A stretch of DNA of 64,000 nucleotides, taken from contig NW_004955425.1 in NCBI RefSeq assembly GCF_000276665.1, positions 20,357,939 through 20,421,938 on the forward strand. The letters are read 5' to 3'. This stretch comes from Chinchilla lanigera (Eukaryota > Chordata > Mammalia > Rodentia > Chinchillidae). A program made the translations under genes and the position numbers. The notes under the pieces were generated by a model. That model did no database searches, had not been told where the DNA came from, and saw nothing but the letters and a program-made list of their open reading frames with translations. Shown here in pieces: positions 1 through 11,929 of this stretch (its first letter is position 1; the number at the start of each line of letters is the position of its first letter).

Positions 1-245
1 ACTTTTATTTATCTTATAGATTAGCCTGCATTTTATATTTCTTTTAGGTGAGTTTAAAAATATGACACAGTGGCATTACTTCTTCATCTTCTAGCTGAAC
101 CACCAGCCTCTCCAAATCTACTACCCAGTAACAAAAAAGGTAGGGTGAACGTATGATCTTTTGTATTTATTTACTACCCTTTTGCTTTCTAAATTTCCAT
201 GTTAGTACTGAAGATGGTATTAATTTTTGCATTTTTTTTTATTAC

Positions 246-975
246 TATCATATTTCCCCAAAATAAGACCTAATTGGAAAATAAGCCTTAGCATGATTTT
301 TCAGGGTTCTCCTAATAAAAGCTCCTCTCAAGAAGTAAGTCCCAGTTAAGATTGTCATCCAGACAGGTGCATATTGTGTGCCGGCTGCAACATATGATGG
401 ATATAAGAGTTGTAATATTATCAATATATAATTAGGTATAAATAAAGTTACTGACATTAATACTTACAAGTATTTGTCACACCCAAGCAGGTGCCTTTGG
501 ACAAGAGGTAAATGTCTATGTGAACAGATGAATGAGACTTCTTGCCAAGTGACCTATCAGAGTACAGACAGACACACAAGTACCGTGCACACTACATGAC
601 AGATGGACACAGTATGTCTAATACGAACCTTCACAACTCAGTGTCATGTGTTATAACGAGGCACTATGAGCAGATTGCATGGGTGAGAAGCGTCGTTTAA
701 GGAGAGTGTACTGCTGGACCTGGCAGACTGGGGCAGTGCTTCTACAGGAAATGCAGTCACAAGAGATTCAGGCCATGATTCAGGGTGTGGAGAGTTATGG
801 TGATGTTTCAGAAGATGACACAACTATATCTGAGTAAGTGCTGATTTCTGTACCTGAATAAATGCATACCTTGTACATGAAAAAATAAGACATCCTCTGA
901 AAATAAGCCCTATCATATCCTTTGGAGCAGCAATTAATATAAGACCTCGTCTAATTTTGGGGGAAATATGGTGTT
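246..975. mobile_element. Tc1/mariner-superfamily (pogo-like) DNA element
   Basis: The left end reads catatttccccaaaataag and the right end, reverse-complemented, reads ccatatttcccccaaaatta, so the termini are inverted repeats about 725 bp apart. Just inside are the repeated blocks 'aaaataagcc' and 'ataagacct'. An open stretch at about 762-836 (EIQAMIQG..., acidic, ending in a stop) looks like the C-terminus of a pogo/jerky-type transposase. That suggests an internally deleted, non-autonomous derivative. The family name was not determined. Confidence 0.6.
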
Positions 976-1621
976 TATTTCCTTTATCTATTGGTTATCT
1001 TAAAGTCTGTCTTATTTATTAGGTGTCTTACTGTGCTTCTGAACATGTTTGGATACTTCAGATATTCAGCATGTTACCCTTAGACTGTAGTTACAAATGT
1101 TTTTTCCAACTGTCTGCTTAGTTTTGACTCACAGAATATTTACTTTTCCATTTAATCAAATATCCAATTCCTTGTGACTTTCACTGTATTTATGCTGCAA
1201 AAAGTTTTCCCCACCCTCAAATCATAATTTTCCTGTCAGGAACTTTTTACTCATTAATACACCTAAAATTTATGGGTGAATATGACCTAAACTGATCTTT
1301 TGTCCCCACTTTCATGTGCTCCCTTGATTTTCTCACAGATGCCTGTAATATAAAATGTTAATGCTTTGTTATTCTTACTCTCTGCCTGCTAGCAGCAAAC
1401 ACTGTCTCACAAGATTACTTTTCTACACTTCATGTTTTTCACTGTTTAAAGGGAAAAGGAGAGCAAAGATTTCTCCCTTATGAAGGAACTAAAGTTCTTT
1501 TCCATCAAATTATCATCCATATTTTGAAACAGTCTTTAGAAAAAAATTACCCCAGTCATGTTTCGGAAGCAACAATCACTGTATCTTAACTGAAGAAGTA
1601 TACAGATTTCTTCTCTTTTTG

Positions 1622-1821
1622 ATTCTTCTTCTTGTGATGAGCTGAATTGTGTACACCCCCAAAAAAATCATGCTGGAAGCCCTATGCCTGAGTAGTATCC
1701 GAGAATGTACCTATCTTTGACACTAGAGTCTTTAAAGAGGTGAATAAGGTAAAAATGAAGTGATTAAAGTGACCAGTATTCTGCATAATACTGGTCTCTT
1801 ATAAGACGAAGAAGATATATC

Positions 1822-1878
<57 letters not shown>

Positions 1879-2035
1879 CCAGAGAACCCATGAGAAGGTA
1901 TCTAAAACCAAGGAGAGGTCTCAGAAAACTAAACTTGATGACCCTTTCTAATGCTGAGAAAATGAATGTGTTCCTTAAGCCACTCAATCTATGGTATCAT
2001 GTTCTACCCAGCTAATAGACTTCTAAAAATAGTAT
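1622..2035 (+). mobile_element. LTR of ERVL-MaLR/MLT type
   Basis: It opens gagctgaattgtgtacaccc, carries the 'tcttataagacgaagaa' block, and ends with the 'taagccactcaatctatgg...gctaatagac' tail characteristic of mammalian MaLR solo LTRs. A GA microsatellite has expanded within it. Diverged; the exact subfamily is not assigned. Confidence 0.6.
1825..1874. repeat. (GA)n microsatellite
   Basis: About 23 near-perfect GA units lie inside the LTR. Confidence 0.95.
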
Positions 2036-2228
2036 CTTAAATATAGAGAAAAATAAAATGTCCACCATGTTTTACACCTAACAGTAACTTTTCAAATTTC
2101 TCAAAGAAGCCTTAGGAATTTGTTTCTCCAACAGATAAAAAAGAGATGCTAGGAGTAACTGTATGCTTGTTTGATGTGTTACTATTATAAAAGTCACCAA
2201 GGAAGAGTTCCCAAAGAATAGACAGAGC

Positions 2229-2675
2229 CTTGCCTAGTGTGGTGGCGCATGCCTATAATCCTAGCACTTGGGAGGCTGAGGCAGGAGGATCACTGGGAGT
2301 TCAAAGTCAGCCTGGGTTACACAGTGAGTTTAAGGCCAGCCTGAATTAGATCAATACCCTGTCCCAAAAGACCTACCAAAAAAAAAAAAAGACACAGCCT
2401 TCTCTCAGTTAAATTTATAAGGCAAAATGTAATTGATTAAATATTTCAAAAATTCTTGCTTTCTGTAATGTGTTTAAATAACAAGGGAAATACTACTGAA
2501 AACTCTTATCAAGCTGGGTGTGGTGGCACATCCATACCATCCCAGCATCCAGGGAGGCTGAGGCAGGACAATCACAAGCTCAAACTTAGCCTGGGCAGTT
2601 TCACTAAAGCCTGGCGGGATCAGCTCAGAGCAAAGGCCCTGGTTCAATGCCCAGTACTGTGGAAACAAACAACCA
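2229..2675 (+). repeat. Two SINEs: B1-type and B1+ID composite
   Basis: 2229-2390 is a 7SL-derived B1-type copy (cctataatcctagcacttgg, aggccagcctgaatt) with an A tail. 2511-2675 starts as B1 and finishes with an ID-like tail (ggttcaatgcccagtact). Confidence 0.85.
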
Positions 2676-3146
2676 CACCCACAGCCGTGAACACACAGCC
2701 CTATAAACTAGTGCTTTCAAGCCCTCCGCTACTCTTCAGTTACAGCAGTACCCGGCCCCACCCACTCACAGGAGCAGTGCTCTCAGGCCTCACCCCAGCT
2801 GTCACCTGCAGTGTTTTCCGGCACAGCCTTGGTGCTCTAAGCCCTGTCTCCTCCGCCAGCAGCTTTCCAGAAGGGGTCGACCTCAGACCTATCCTTGGCG
2901 CTTTATAACATGCATCCATATGTCTAGGCTCAATCTTGGACTTCTGAAGCTCTTTACTGGATACCACTGGAGTTTTCCTGGTATAAGAAGATCTGAGGGT
3001 TACCAGCTCAAGATCTAGGGAGGTTACCCTAAAAGATTATGCTCATGCGCATTTGCAGATCTGACAAGCACCCATGAGTTCTCTGAGCACGGACACAGTC
3101 ATCACCCTTTGGAGACTCAGTCTCACTGTTTGGGTGTCTGTTTCAT

Positions 3147-3255
3147 TTGAGATAGTGCCTCACTATGCTGCTCAGGCTGGTCCTGGCTCAAGCATTCCTC
3201 TCGCCTCGGCTCACAAGCAGCTGCCACTACAGGCACGGGCACCACATCTGGTGTG
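3147..3255 (-). repeat. B1-type SINE fragment
   Basis: Reverse complement of a 7SL-derived SINE: 'gcctcactatgctgctcagg' and 'tacaggcacgggcaccacat'. Confidence 0.7.
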
Positions 3256-3717
3256 GCCGCAGCCATTCCCGCTGTCCCTCGTCTAGTAACAGTTTTATTT
3301 TACTCTGATGCTTGCCTGATGACTCTTCATAAGCTACAGGCCAGAATTTGTGTTTTTAACGAAACGCTGATGCAGAGCCCCAGGAGGAGGATTGTACTAG
3401 GTAACTGAGACCACGTATGTATCAAACAGAGACAGGGTACAGGCTTCTTACATAAAATTTGTAACACACCAGTGGACACTTTATGATGTCTCCACATACA
3501 CAGGAGTTGATGGAGGGGTGAAGAGAAACTCACTATGATAATCTACCTGGAATAACATTTAGTTTTGCTTCAATGCTCTGTTTCTGGTTATATACACAAA
3601 AATAATTTCTTTCTAAAGTTATCTAATTCACAATAATGTTAACTCTGCTCTAACAGACTATACACAAAACATTTTTTTTTTTATATTTTAATTTTTAAAC
3701 AAAACATTTAAAGATGG

Positions 3718-3815
3718 TGGGCTGGGGATATAGCTCAGTGGCACAAGTGCCTGCCTACCAAGTGCAAGGTCCTGAGTTTGATTCCCAGTACCAAAAAAAA
3801 GAAAAGAAAAAGAAA
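3718..3815 (+). repeat. ID-type SINE
   Basis: A tRNA-Ala-like body (ggctggggatatagctcag, A and B boxes intact) with a long A-rich tail. Confidence 0.9.
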
Positions 3816-4089
3816 TACTACGAAGATGGTATCTGATTCTCACTAAATTCCAGAATTGAAAGAGTATACAAAATTCTTACTTAGGCCTCTATCTTCCAAC
3901 AGTAATTTATTTACTGACAGATGTTCAGTGAGACTCTCTCCCCTTTCTTACTAGGCTATCATTGGACAAACTCATTATGGAACCAAAGACTTAACTGAAG
4001 TGTCCCGTCTGAGAATGATGCCTACCAGATCAGGTATGCCCAGTCATTTTGAAGAAGAAAAGCTGGCTGCACAAGTAGAGATAACGCCT

Positions 4090-4465
4090 CTCATAGTTAG
4101 GGTTTGAATTGTGTCATTCAAAAACTCCTATGCTGAAACCCTAATCCTCACCCCTCAAAGTGTGACTTTAATTGCAAATAAAATCACTGTAGATCTAATT
4201 AGTTAAGCTGAGGTCATAATGGAATAAGACAAGTCCCTAACCCAAATGACAGGAGAAATTTGGACACAGAGATGGACACTGAAAATGCCATGTTAACTTA
4301 AGATAAAGGCAGAGACCTTCATGACAAAGAATGTCCAAGACTGCTAGAAAATCGCATCAACAAATTATATGACACACTGTTCCTGGTTTCCAGAACTCTG
4401 ACACAGTAAGTGTGTATCGTTCAAGTGTGTGGTAGTTTGTTAAGGAGCCTTAGCAAACTAATACA
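4090..4465 (+). mobile_element. LTR of ERVL-MaLR/MLT type
   Basis: The sequence runs from 'tagggtttgaattgtgtcat' through 'gaggtcataatggaat' and 'aatttggacacagagatgg' to 'tagcaaactaatacag'. This is the ordered set of blocks seen in MLT-type LTRs, about 375 bp. Confidence 0.65.
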
Positions 4466-4734
4466 GTTTGCTAAACTTCATGCATCCTAAAGTAAAGTAT
4501 GCCCTCGCGCAATTCTGCGGAGATAACTCTAAACCACTGGAATACCCTGCCTGTCAATAATGGCTCTGTTACCCATGGCCTTGGCCACACCAGACAGATT
4601 GTGCTACCAGCGTAATTCACAGTAGGGATCATGGGACTGACCTCCGGAGCAGACAGCAATGTAAATTAAATTCATATTCAGCTAATTAATTCCTATATGG
4701 CTCTACAACAATACATGATTATCAACAATTTTTC

Positions 4735-5290
4735 TTCATAGAAATATCACACAAAATTTATCACTTTAACCATTTTTAAGTTTACAAATTAGTGATATTA
4801 AATATACTCACAACCTTGTGCAACCATCACCACTAACTGATCCAGAATTTTCATTCTACCAAACAGAAACCCAAGGCTGGGGATTTAGCTCAGAGGCACA
4901 GTGCCTGCCTGGCAAGCGCAAGGTCGTGAGTTNNNNNNNNNNNNNNNNNNNNNNNNNNNNNNNNNNNNNNNNNNNNNNNNNNNNNNNNNNNNNNNNNNNN
5001 NNNNNNNNNNNNNNNNNNNNNNNNNNNNNNNNAACAGTAACTTTTCATTCCCTATTCCCTTCAGCAACTGGTAATCATGAATGTGAATGTCGTAAGTACT
5101 TCACGTAAGTGGAATCACATATTACTTATCTTTCTGTGTCAGTCTGCTTTCATTTAGCGTAATATTCTCAAAGTTCATCCAGGTTGTAGCATATGAGACT
5201 CAATCCTTTTAATGGCTCAATAATGTTCCTTTTGGATACTTGAGTTGTTTCCACCATTTAGCTATTATGTAGCAACAATTTTCTGATGCA
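4735..5290 (-). mobile_element. Old L1 3' end, interrupted by an ID SINE and a gap
   Basis: The plus strand reads as the reverse complement of an old L1 3' region: 'tttaaccatttttaagttta' and 'gcaaccatcaccactaact', continuing after the gap as 'tcatttagcgtaatattctc' and 'gttcatccaggttgtagcat'. The ID SINE inserted at 4875 (+) is cut by the 100-N gap at 4933-5032. Confidence 0.7.
4875..4932 (+). repeat. ID-type SINE truncated by the assembly gap
   Basis: 'ggctggggatttagctcag' and 'gcctgcctggcaagcgcaag' are visible; the 3' tail is lost in the N run. Confidence 0.85.
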
Positions 5291-5801
5291 ATTAAATTGT
5301 AGCTAAAAATCAATGATGGCAAAACTCCACCTTAATTTTCATTTCAATGCAAATATCTTAAGGTCTACAGTTTCAAAGGTAAAAAAATGTAGCCCTAAGA
5401 GATCAAATTTTATAAAGAGAAATGTAAGACTCCTCACAGTGCTTCTACTAGTTAAAATTACAAAGTTTCTTTGCTAGGATATTAACAATAACTCTGTAAA
5501 AAAAAGAAACGATAAACCACTAACACACTGCTAAGGACACAAGAAAAATAACACAAGTGTTGAAACTAAGAAAATTTGAAAAAAATAATGAAACCATAAT
5601 CTAAACACAAAAGCATCAAATCAAATCAAAAGAAAAAAATGTTAAGACCAAAGCTGACCTTTGCTAAATATGAACAGAACAGAAACATTCTTTAATTACA
5701 ACAAAAATTTTTATCCATAATAGTCATGCAATTGTCAACCTTCATATTACATTCACATTCATCACTGTGAATAAGTAAAATCTGTAACACGGAAGAAAAA
5801 A

Positions 5802-5960
5802 ATATATATATATTTTGAGACTGGGTTTCAGTATGTAGTTCAAACTGGCCTTCAACTGATTACTGACTATGCAGCACACACTGGGCTTGAACTTGCAGTG
5901 ATCCTCCTGCCTCAGCCTCCCAAGTGTTAGGATTACAGGTATGCACCACCATGTCCAGCT
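5802..5960 (-). repeat. B1-type SINE
   Basis: Reverse-complement B1: 'ctcagcctcccaagtgttag' and 'tgcaccaccatgtccagc'. Confidence 0.85.
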
Positions 5961-6220
5961 CTAAAGTTCTATATTACTTTACAGATAACCCAGGATGCTA
6001 ATTTCCATCAACACACATTTAGGATGGTAAAGAAAATATAAAAAGGGCGTACATCTTGGTTATAGTACCTAACCAAGTGGGTGTAGAAACAGCACCACGT
6101 CAATGAAAAGTAAGCAGATATACTGCAAGAAAATCAATACACATCTGGCTAAAACAAGAGATGTAAAAAGCAAATTAAAACATTAAGATCACAAATAGGT
6201 AATAAATGTACATACTTCAA

Positions 6221-6305
6221 TTTTTTTTTTCTGGTACTGGGAATCGAACTCAGAACCTTGCACTTGCCAAGCAGGCGCTTGTGCCTCTGAGCTATATCCC
6301 AGGCC
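6221..6305 (-). repeat. ID-type SINE
   Basis: A T run followed by 'ggtactgggaatcgaactca' and 'gagctatatcccaggccc', an ID copy in antisense. Confidence 0.9.
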
Positions 6306-6354
6306 CTTATACTTCAAATTTTTAAAAGACAGAAAATGGCACACAATTAAAACT

Positions 6355-7030
6355 CCCTCTACATACCCAAAAGAATTGAAAGAAGGATCTCAGAAATCTG
6401 TACACCCATGTCCACGCAGCATTATTTACAACAATGGTGGAAGCAAGCCAACTGTCTACAGAATAAGGATATGTGGCACATACATATAATGGAATACTAT
6501 GCAGCTTTTTAAAAGGGAAGGGAATTCTGACACATGCTACAACAAGGATGAACCTCGAGGACATTACACTAAGGGAAGTGTGCCAGTGCTCAAGACAAAT
6601 ACTGTTTGAGTCCATATCAGGTGCGTGGAGTCTAGTCAACTTCAGAGGCAGACTGCAGAATGGGGCTTGCCAGCACTGGGAGGGGACAACGTAAAGTGAG
6701 TTGCTGTTTACCCAATATGGTTTTTAGACAAAAATACCACACACTTTTTCAAGAAACTGTTAAACTTTAAAATGGTTAAGTTAGTACATTTTGTTATTTG
6801 TATTTTACTCCACTTAAAAAACAAAAAAAATACAACTCCGTAACTGGTGTTCTAGCCACCAGATACTTTGCTTATGATCCACCTTCTGAAACACTTCACC
6901 CAGAATTTTCTTACAAATGCACAAGGAAACATAAGCAAACTAAATAATCCTACACACTGTTTTGTAGCTCATTATTTTAACTTAACAATGTACCTTAGAA
7001 TTCTTGCAAAGAATGCCTCATCACTTAAAA
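6355..7030. mobile_element. Old L1 fragments (+ then -)
   Basis: 6355-6720 on the plus strand holds the L1 3' blocks 'acccatgtccacgcagcatt', 'tggaatactatgcagctttt' and 'aggatgaacctcgaggacat'. About 6930-7030 resembles an L1 3' region in the opposite orientation (cttaacaatgtaccttagaa). ORFs here are repeat-derived. Confidence 0.6.
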
Positions 7031-7052
7031 GGAATCTTTTTTAAAAAAAAAA

Positions 7053-7202
7053 TTTTTTTTGGAGGCAGGGTCTCACTGTGTAGTCCAGGGTGGCCTTGAA
7101 CTTACTATGTAACAGCCCAGGTTGGCCTCAAACTCATAGTGAAACTCCTGCCTCAGCCTTCTAAGAGCTGGGATTACAGGTGTCTTCTACCACACCCAGC
7201 TC
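7053..7202 (-). repeat. B1-type SINE
   Basis: 'ggcagggtctcactgtgtag', 'ctcagccttctaagagctgg' and 'taccacacccagctc'. It ends 55 bp before the 7.3-kb HERC4 exon donor. Confidence 0.85.
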
Positions 7203-7256
7203 AAAAACATTTTAACAGAACTTTAATGCATATGGCAAAACTTTATTAAAACTTAC

Positions 7257-7417
7257 CAATATCTGGTGGACACTGCCCATTATAAGGAAACCAATTTCCT
7301 TTCACAGTGAAAGGACTTTTCCTGTTGCTTGTTGAGCCAGTTCCCAGCTGTCCATTACCTCCAAGCCCGAAAGAGTAGATTCGTCCTGATGAAGGAACAA
7401 AAGCAGAAGTATGCTGC
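7257..7417 (-). CDS. HERC4: HERC4 seventh coding exon (residues 303-357)
   Basis: The exon is 161 nt: one base completes Arg303, 53 codons follow, and the final G starts codon 357. The acceptor is gtttcattctag and the donor is ATTG|gtaagt. It encodes RQHTSAFVPSSGRIYSFGLG and GNGQLGTG, the last RCC1 repeat of the propeller, then the start of the exit segment ending PPDI. The intron upstream (7418-20257) is 12.8 kb. The next exon lies outside the window. Confidence 0.95.
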
Positions 7418-8259
7418 CTAGAATGAAACAACAGAAACTCTCAGGTTTAACGCTACCTTTAACCATTTACACGGAGAACAATACAGTGAACAGTAACTGA
7501 CGTTTTTCTTTGAAAACAAGAGTATTTATAAAGAGTTTAAGAAGTTTTGTAAGTTCTGTGTGAAACATTAACAGCCTTAGTCTGTACAGAATACATCTGG
7601 TGTCCACACAGGGACACTGTGTAAGCACAGCCCCAGAAGACATCCGGCTCTGCACGGAAACCCGCTGCGGAGGACTCAGCATCTAGCCCGCAGTCCAAGG
7701 GGCCCTTCCACGATGCGCCTACCTGCGAGGCCCTAACCTAGAGCCTCGGTCGACAAAGCCCACCATGTGGGCATCACTCGGAAGTTCTAGGCTGAGAACT
7801 GGTCTTGTAATCTATTACTGAAGGCAACAGAAACAATATTCTCTTTCTTCTACAGAAACCAACCCCTTCACACACAGACTCAGGTTCCTACAGAGCCGCT
7901 ACAATCACAGGAAAAGTAAGGCACTGCGGAGTAAAGGCTGGAGACAGCCACTAGCCTGCCCTCCTACGAATCTGTCCCACCCTCCTGGGACGTTTCACTA
8001 TGCTTAGGAATGAGCTAAATGTTATCACCCAGCTTAGGCCTTGTACTCTTCACTCTCAGGTTTTATGTCTTTTGGTCAAGACTGGAAAATTCTCAAGCCT
8101 TATTTCTGTAATTCCTCTTCTAAAACAGACAAATGTCACATCTTGCAGTTAGATATTCTACTCACTTCTTAATCTCTTTTACCCCCCGCAGGGCACCCTT
8201 TCCATGCGGTGACTTCACTGAGAGGGGCTGGTGTCTCAGCTCTCCTTCCTGCTTTTGTT

Positions 8260-8660
8260 GGGTCTTACAGTTCATTTCCTGCCTCAAACCCCATCAAGAG
8301 GGAGACTGTCTCCATGTCTTAAATCCAGGTTCTGACCTACCGCTTGCTCTGATCGACAGAATACCGACCTAACAGTGTTTCCATTCTAAACGTCACAAGA
8401 AGCTTCACAGGCTCACGGCTTTGCCAGCAGCATCGCAGCTCTTCCCTCTCTATCTTTAGCAACCCTACCCTAGCATGAGAAGGATCCAAGTTTAGCAGCT
8501 ACAGGATGAGGCAAAACCTGGAAGAAAGATCAGCTGTCCTGGCTGGACCAATCCCAGTCCACCTGCCCTCAAGCCAGGTCATGGGCTGATTATTTGGGTT
8601 CAGCTAAGAAGAAAACAGCCCCACTATCCCCAGCCAAAATTACTGAACCACAGAATTATT
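8260..8660 (+). mobile_element. Probable MLT1-type LTR
   Basis: The blocks 'gcttgctctgatcgacagaa', 'aggatgaggcaaaacctgga', and the 'gaccaatcccagtccacctg' region recall the ordered features of MLT1-like LTRs. Strongly diverged, so low confidence. Confidence 0.4.
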
Positions 8661-10189
8661 AGCTAAGTAAGTAACTGTCTTAAAGCAGTTTTAGAAGGTT
8701 AGGTTAGGAATACATTCTAATCACTGTACTACCTAGACTGCCAAATTCTTTCAGTGTGACTTCAAAATCAATGCAAACTAACAGCAGTGGTTTTCAATTG
8801 TACTCTTTAAAGGGTATTTGGATTCAAATACCTAACTTGAAGCTGTTCAAGTTAGCTATTCTGCCATATTATGAGAATACAAAGTACATTATAACAACCA
8901 CCTTACTTCAGTGCCACATGAGCCAATGTGAACCAAAATTTTTTAAATAAAGATACCCTTTTAACAGCAAATCTTAAATGGAATCTTTCCAAACCCCTCT
9001 GGTTGAACAAGGGTTTAACACTGCCCTTTCTGCCCATTGTGACATACCAAAGAAAAGTTATTAATCATTTAAAACTCACTGTAACATGAGTTTGCTGAAC
9101 ACTTCCCCAAACTGGTCTACTAAAGATGCAGTTCAGAAGCCTGGCTGCACAGTGGGGTTGCCAAAAATGAATATTTTTCAAAACTCTCCAAATAGTTTGA
9201 GTCCAGAACAAAGTCAAGGTTCACTGCCACTGAACAAACATAACTACCTTAAGCCCCACAGTTGCTAAAAATACCTCAAAAACACCATACTATTCTAAGA
9301 TGAGCTTTTTCTTTTGGATCATGTCCTTGATGGACTCCTTTCTGGCACTTCTGAATTACTCCCTTCACGTGCTTAACAATTATTTAATAAGAAAATCACA
9401 CACCTTTCTTACAATACTGACCACTGGGAAGTCAAACTTCCCATACCAGACACCTTTCTATACTCCCTCTGGGAAGTCCTCAGTTAATACACAACTGAAA
9501 CATCTACCCTTATGCAACAGTTACGTGACTAAAGCTACCAGAAATAACTACATTTACAAAGCTGGGTTACATTTAAAAGCTATTCAAAAAATAATTAAAA
9601 ATGAGCAACATTAAACAATTTTCAGTATTTCAGGAGGAGCTGATGGACTATGTCACCTGAACAAACAAACCCAAACGCACCTCCCACCTCCTCGCCTGTG
9701 GGGACTGAGCAGCACGTGCCCACACTCTCACTTCAGGGCCCTCCTGGGCTTTGTTCTGGTCAGAAAGATTTCAGTCAGTGTGCTGCAAGAAGCTCCATGC
9801 GCACACACACACTTGAGGTGGACTCTGCACGTTTCCCACCACTAACCGAACAGAATAAAATACCCAAGAGGGAGCTCCCTGACCACCTGCACTGGGCCCA
9901 GGTAACAAAGCCATCTCACTTCAGTGATTAGGCAGCTCGAAACAGAGGTACCTAGTTAACACCTATAGCTTAAATAAGAGAATCCCACCAAAGCCAGGCC
10001 TGAGGAGGAGCCACTCAGCTGAGCCACAGAACCAGAAGGCAGCAGCTGTGATGACGTCAGACACTTCCCACTCAGAAAGACAGCAACACAAGCATACATA
10101 CATGTTACACCAGCAAGCTTAAGATTTACACGAAATGGGAAAATTCGTAGAGAAATTCAACTTCCACATAACTGACTTCAGAAAAAATA

Positions 10190-10830
10190 ACAAGCTACCT
10201 TTACAGCCTTTAAAGAAACAGAGTAACATTTTTTAAATTCCAAAAAACAAAATGCCTGGTACAGATGGCTTCAATCACAAGTTCTACCAGCCTTTCAAGC
10301 TGTTCTATTTGAAAAACAAAAGCAGAACAGAAAAAAACAAAAAGAGTACATCTCTCACTTTATTTTATAATGCTTTATCAGGACAGAATAATCCTGGTAA
10401 CAGAACTCTGATAAAAAGAATAAGTGTGGATCAAGTTCAATGATAATATTATTTTCATGAGCCAAAACCAGTACTATTTATAGATAACACATGATAACCA
10501 AATTAAGTTACCCTAAAAAATAAAACAGCTGTTGTTAGCCAGAAACAGCTACCAATTCAACACATTAACAGACGTCACAAATCTCAATAAAGAAGGAACA
10601 TTAAAACTTCAGATAAAACATGATGCTTAATTGTAAAATACTGAAAATTTCCCCACAAAGAAACAGGCCATGATGTCTTGATCTTTAGCACTTCTAGTGA
10701 ACATTATACAGGTGCTTCTGCTAGCAGATTTAGGCAATATAATTATAAATATTATACAAAAATATTAGAAACAAGAAAGCAAAACTGGATTAATTCACAG
10801 ATGATATTACTGTGTACACCAATAAGTTCT
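10190..10830 (+). mobile_element. L1 ORF2 fragment (reverse-transcriptase region)
   Basis: 'ctggtacagatggcttcaat' and later 'agcaaaactggattaattca' followed by 'cagatgatattactgtg' match old L1 ORF2 around the catalytic region. Riddled with stops. Confidence 0.55.
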
Positions 10831-10835
10831 TTTTC

Positions 10836-10998
10836 TATTTTTTTTTGGTTTTGGTTTTTTTGAGACAGTGTCTCAATATGTATTTCAGGCTGGCCTAGAG
10901 ATCACTACATAATCCAGGCTGACCTCAAACTCAGAGCAATCCTCCCGCCTCTGCCTCCCAACTGCTGGGATTATAGGCATGCGCTACCATGCCTGGCT
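10836..10998 (-). repeat. B1-type SINE
   Basis: A T-rich leader, 'gagacagtgtctcaatatgt', 'ctctgcctcccaactgctgg' and 'cgctaccatgcctggctc'. Confidence 0.88.
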
Positions 10999-11805
10999 CA
11001 TGAATAAGTTATTAGTAAGAGTTTAGCAAGGTGCCTAAGTTCCAAGTACATATGGCACTTTCTTTGTGGCAACAGTGGCATGATGAAGTCGGAGACTGAA
11101 GGGATTTCAAATATGGAGCAAGACAGGTGAGTTCTGGAAAACAGTGAAGAGCGCATTAAGAATCTGCATCCTTTCCTGTATGACAACTGCACTGGCAGAA
11201 TCTGTCTGAAAGAAAACTATTTTGAAATTCTGGGGTCTATTCAAAGGCTTAGACCTTCTAGGAGAAGGGTCAGGTGCCAAATTGTGTTTATTTCAATTTT
11301 AGCTCTCAGCACAGTCCAAACTCCCCAGCTACCCATTTCCCATCTACCAAAGCGTTCCAGGAGCAGCTTGCGTTCAGTTTCCAGGGCCCAGGGTAGGCAA
11401 TAAGGACTCTGTACACATACTAGGATCAGTTCTCTGATCTCTGAAAGCAGTTTCTGATTAAAAGGTTCAGAGAGGCAGACATACATTGTCATACCTCTCC
11501 TATTCTGGCTAAAGAGACTTCCAGGGCATTTACAAGGCTGCTGTAGATTTTTCTTTATTCTTTTCCCTTTTTCTCCTTCCTTCATTTTTCTCTTTTCCCT
11601 TACTTGGGTGCCAGACATTTAAGGTGTAAGACATTCAAAACCATCAACTTACATGGAGGAATTCAACAAGTCAGAATTGTATACTCAAGTACGGTAGCAG
11701 TTAAAAAGACATGAAAACCTTATTTTTACATATTGGGTTTCTCTCTATCATGGAAACTACAACAATAAAAAAAACGAAGTGTGGGGCAGGTAAGAATGTG
11801 ACTTT

Positions 11806-11920
11806 CAAAATCACCACAGTTCGGGCTGAGGATTTAGCTCAGCGGCAAAGCGCCTGCCTGGCAAGCGCAAGGTCGTGAGTTCGGTTCCCAGTACCGGAGA
11901 AAAACAAAATCACCACAGTT
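11806..11920 (+). repeat. ID-type SINE with 16-bp target-site duplication
   Basis: The ID body at 11822-11904 is flanked by identical caaaatcaccacagtt at 11806-11821 and 11905-11920. The perfect duplication shows a fairly recent L1-mediated insertion. Confidence 0.96.
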
Positions 11921-11929
11921 CTAGAGTTA

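Larger units (their letters stand above)
1..7256 (-). other. HERC4 intron (partial): contents
   Basis: Besides the repeats listed separately, 1-240, 975-1615 and 5300-5800 are AT-rich sequence in which I see no gene; 975-1615 may contain old LINE-derived sequence. No exon matching the HERC4 segment after residue 357 was found on the minus strand. Confidence 0.7.

Noticed and set aside
1..7256. Next HERC4 exon (after residue 357)
   Set aside because: Searched by eye on the minus strand for the expected continuation; none found.
11241..11618. 125-codon minus-strand open frame
   Set aside because: No family match, no splice-site support in the right phase, and a Lys/Glu-rich start derived from a CT-rich tract.
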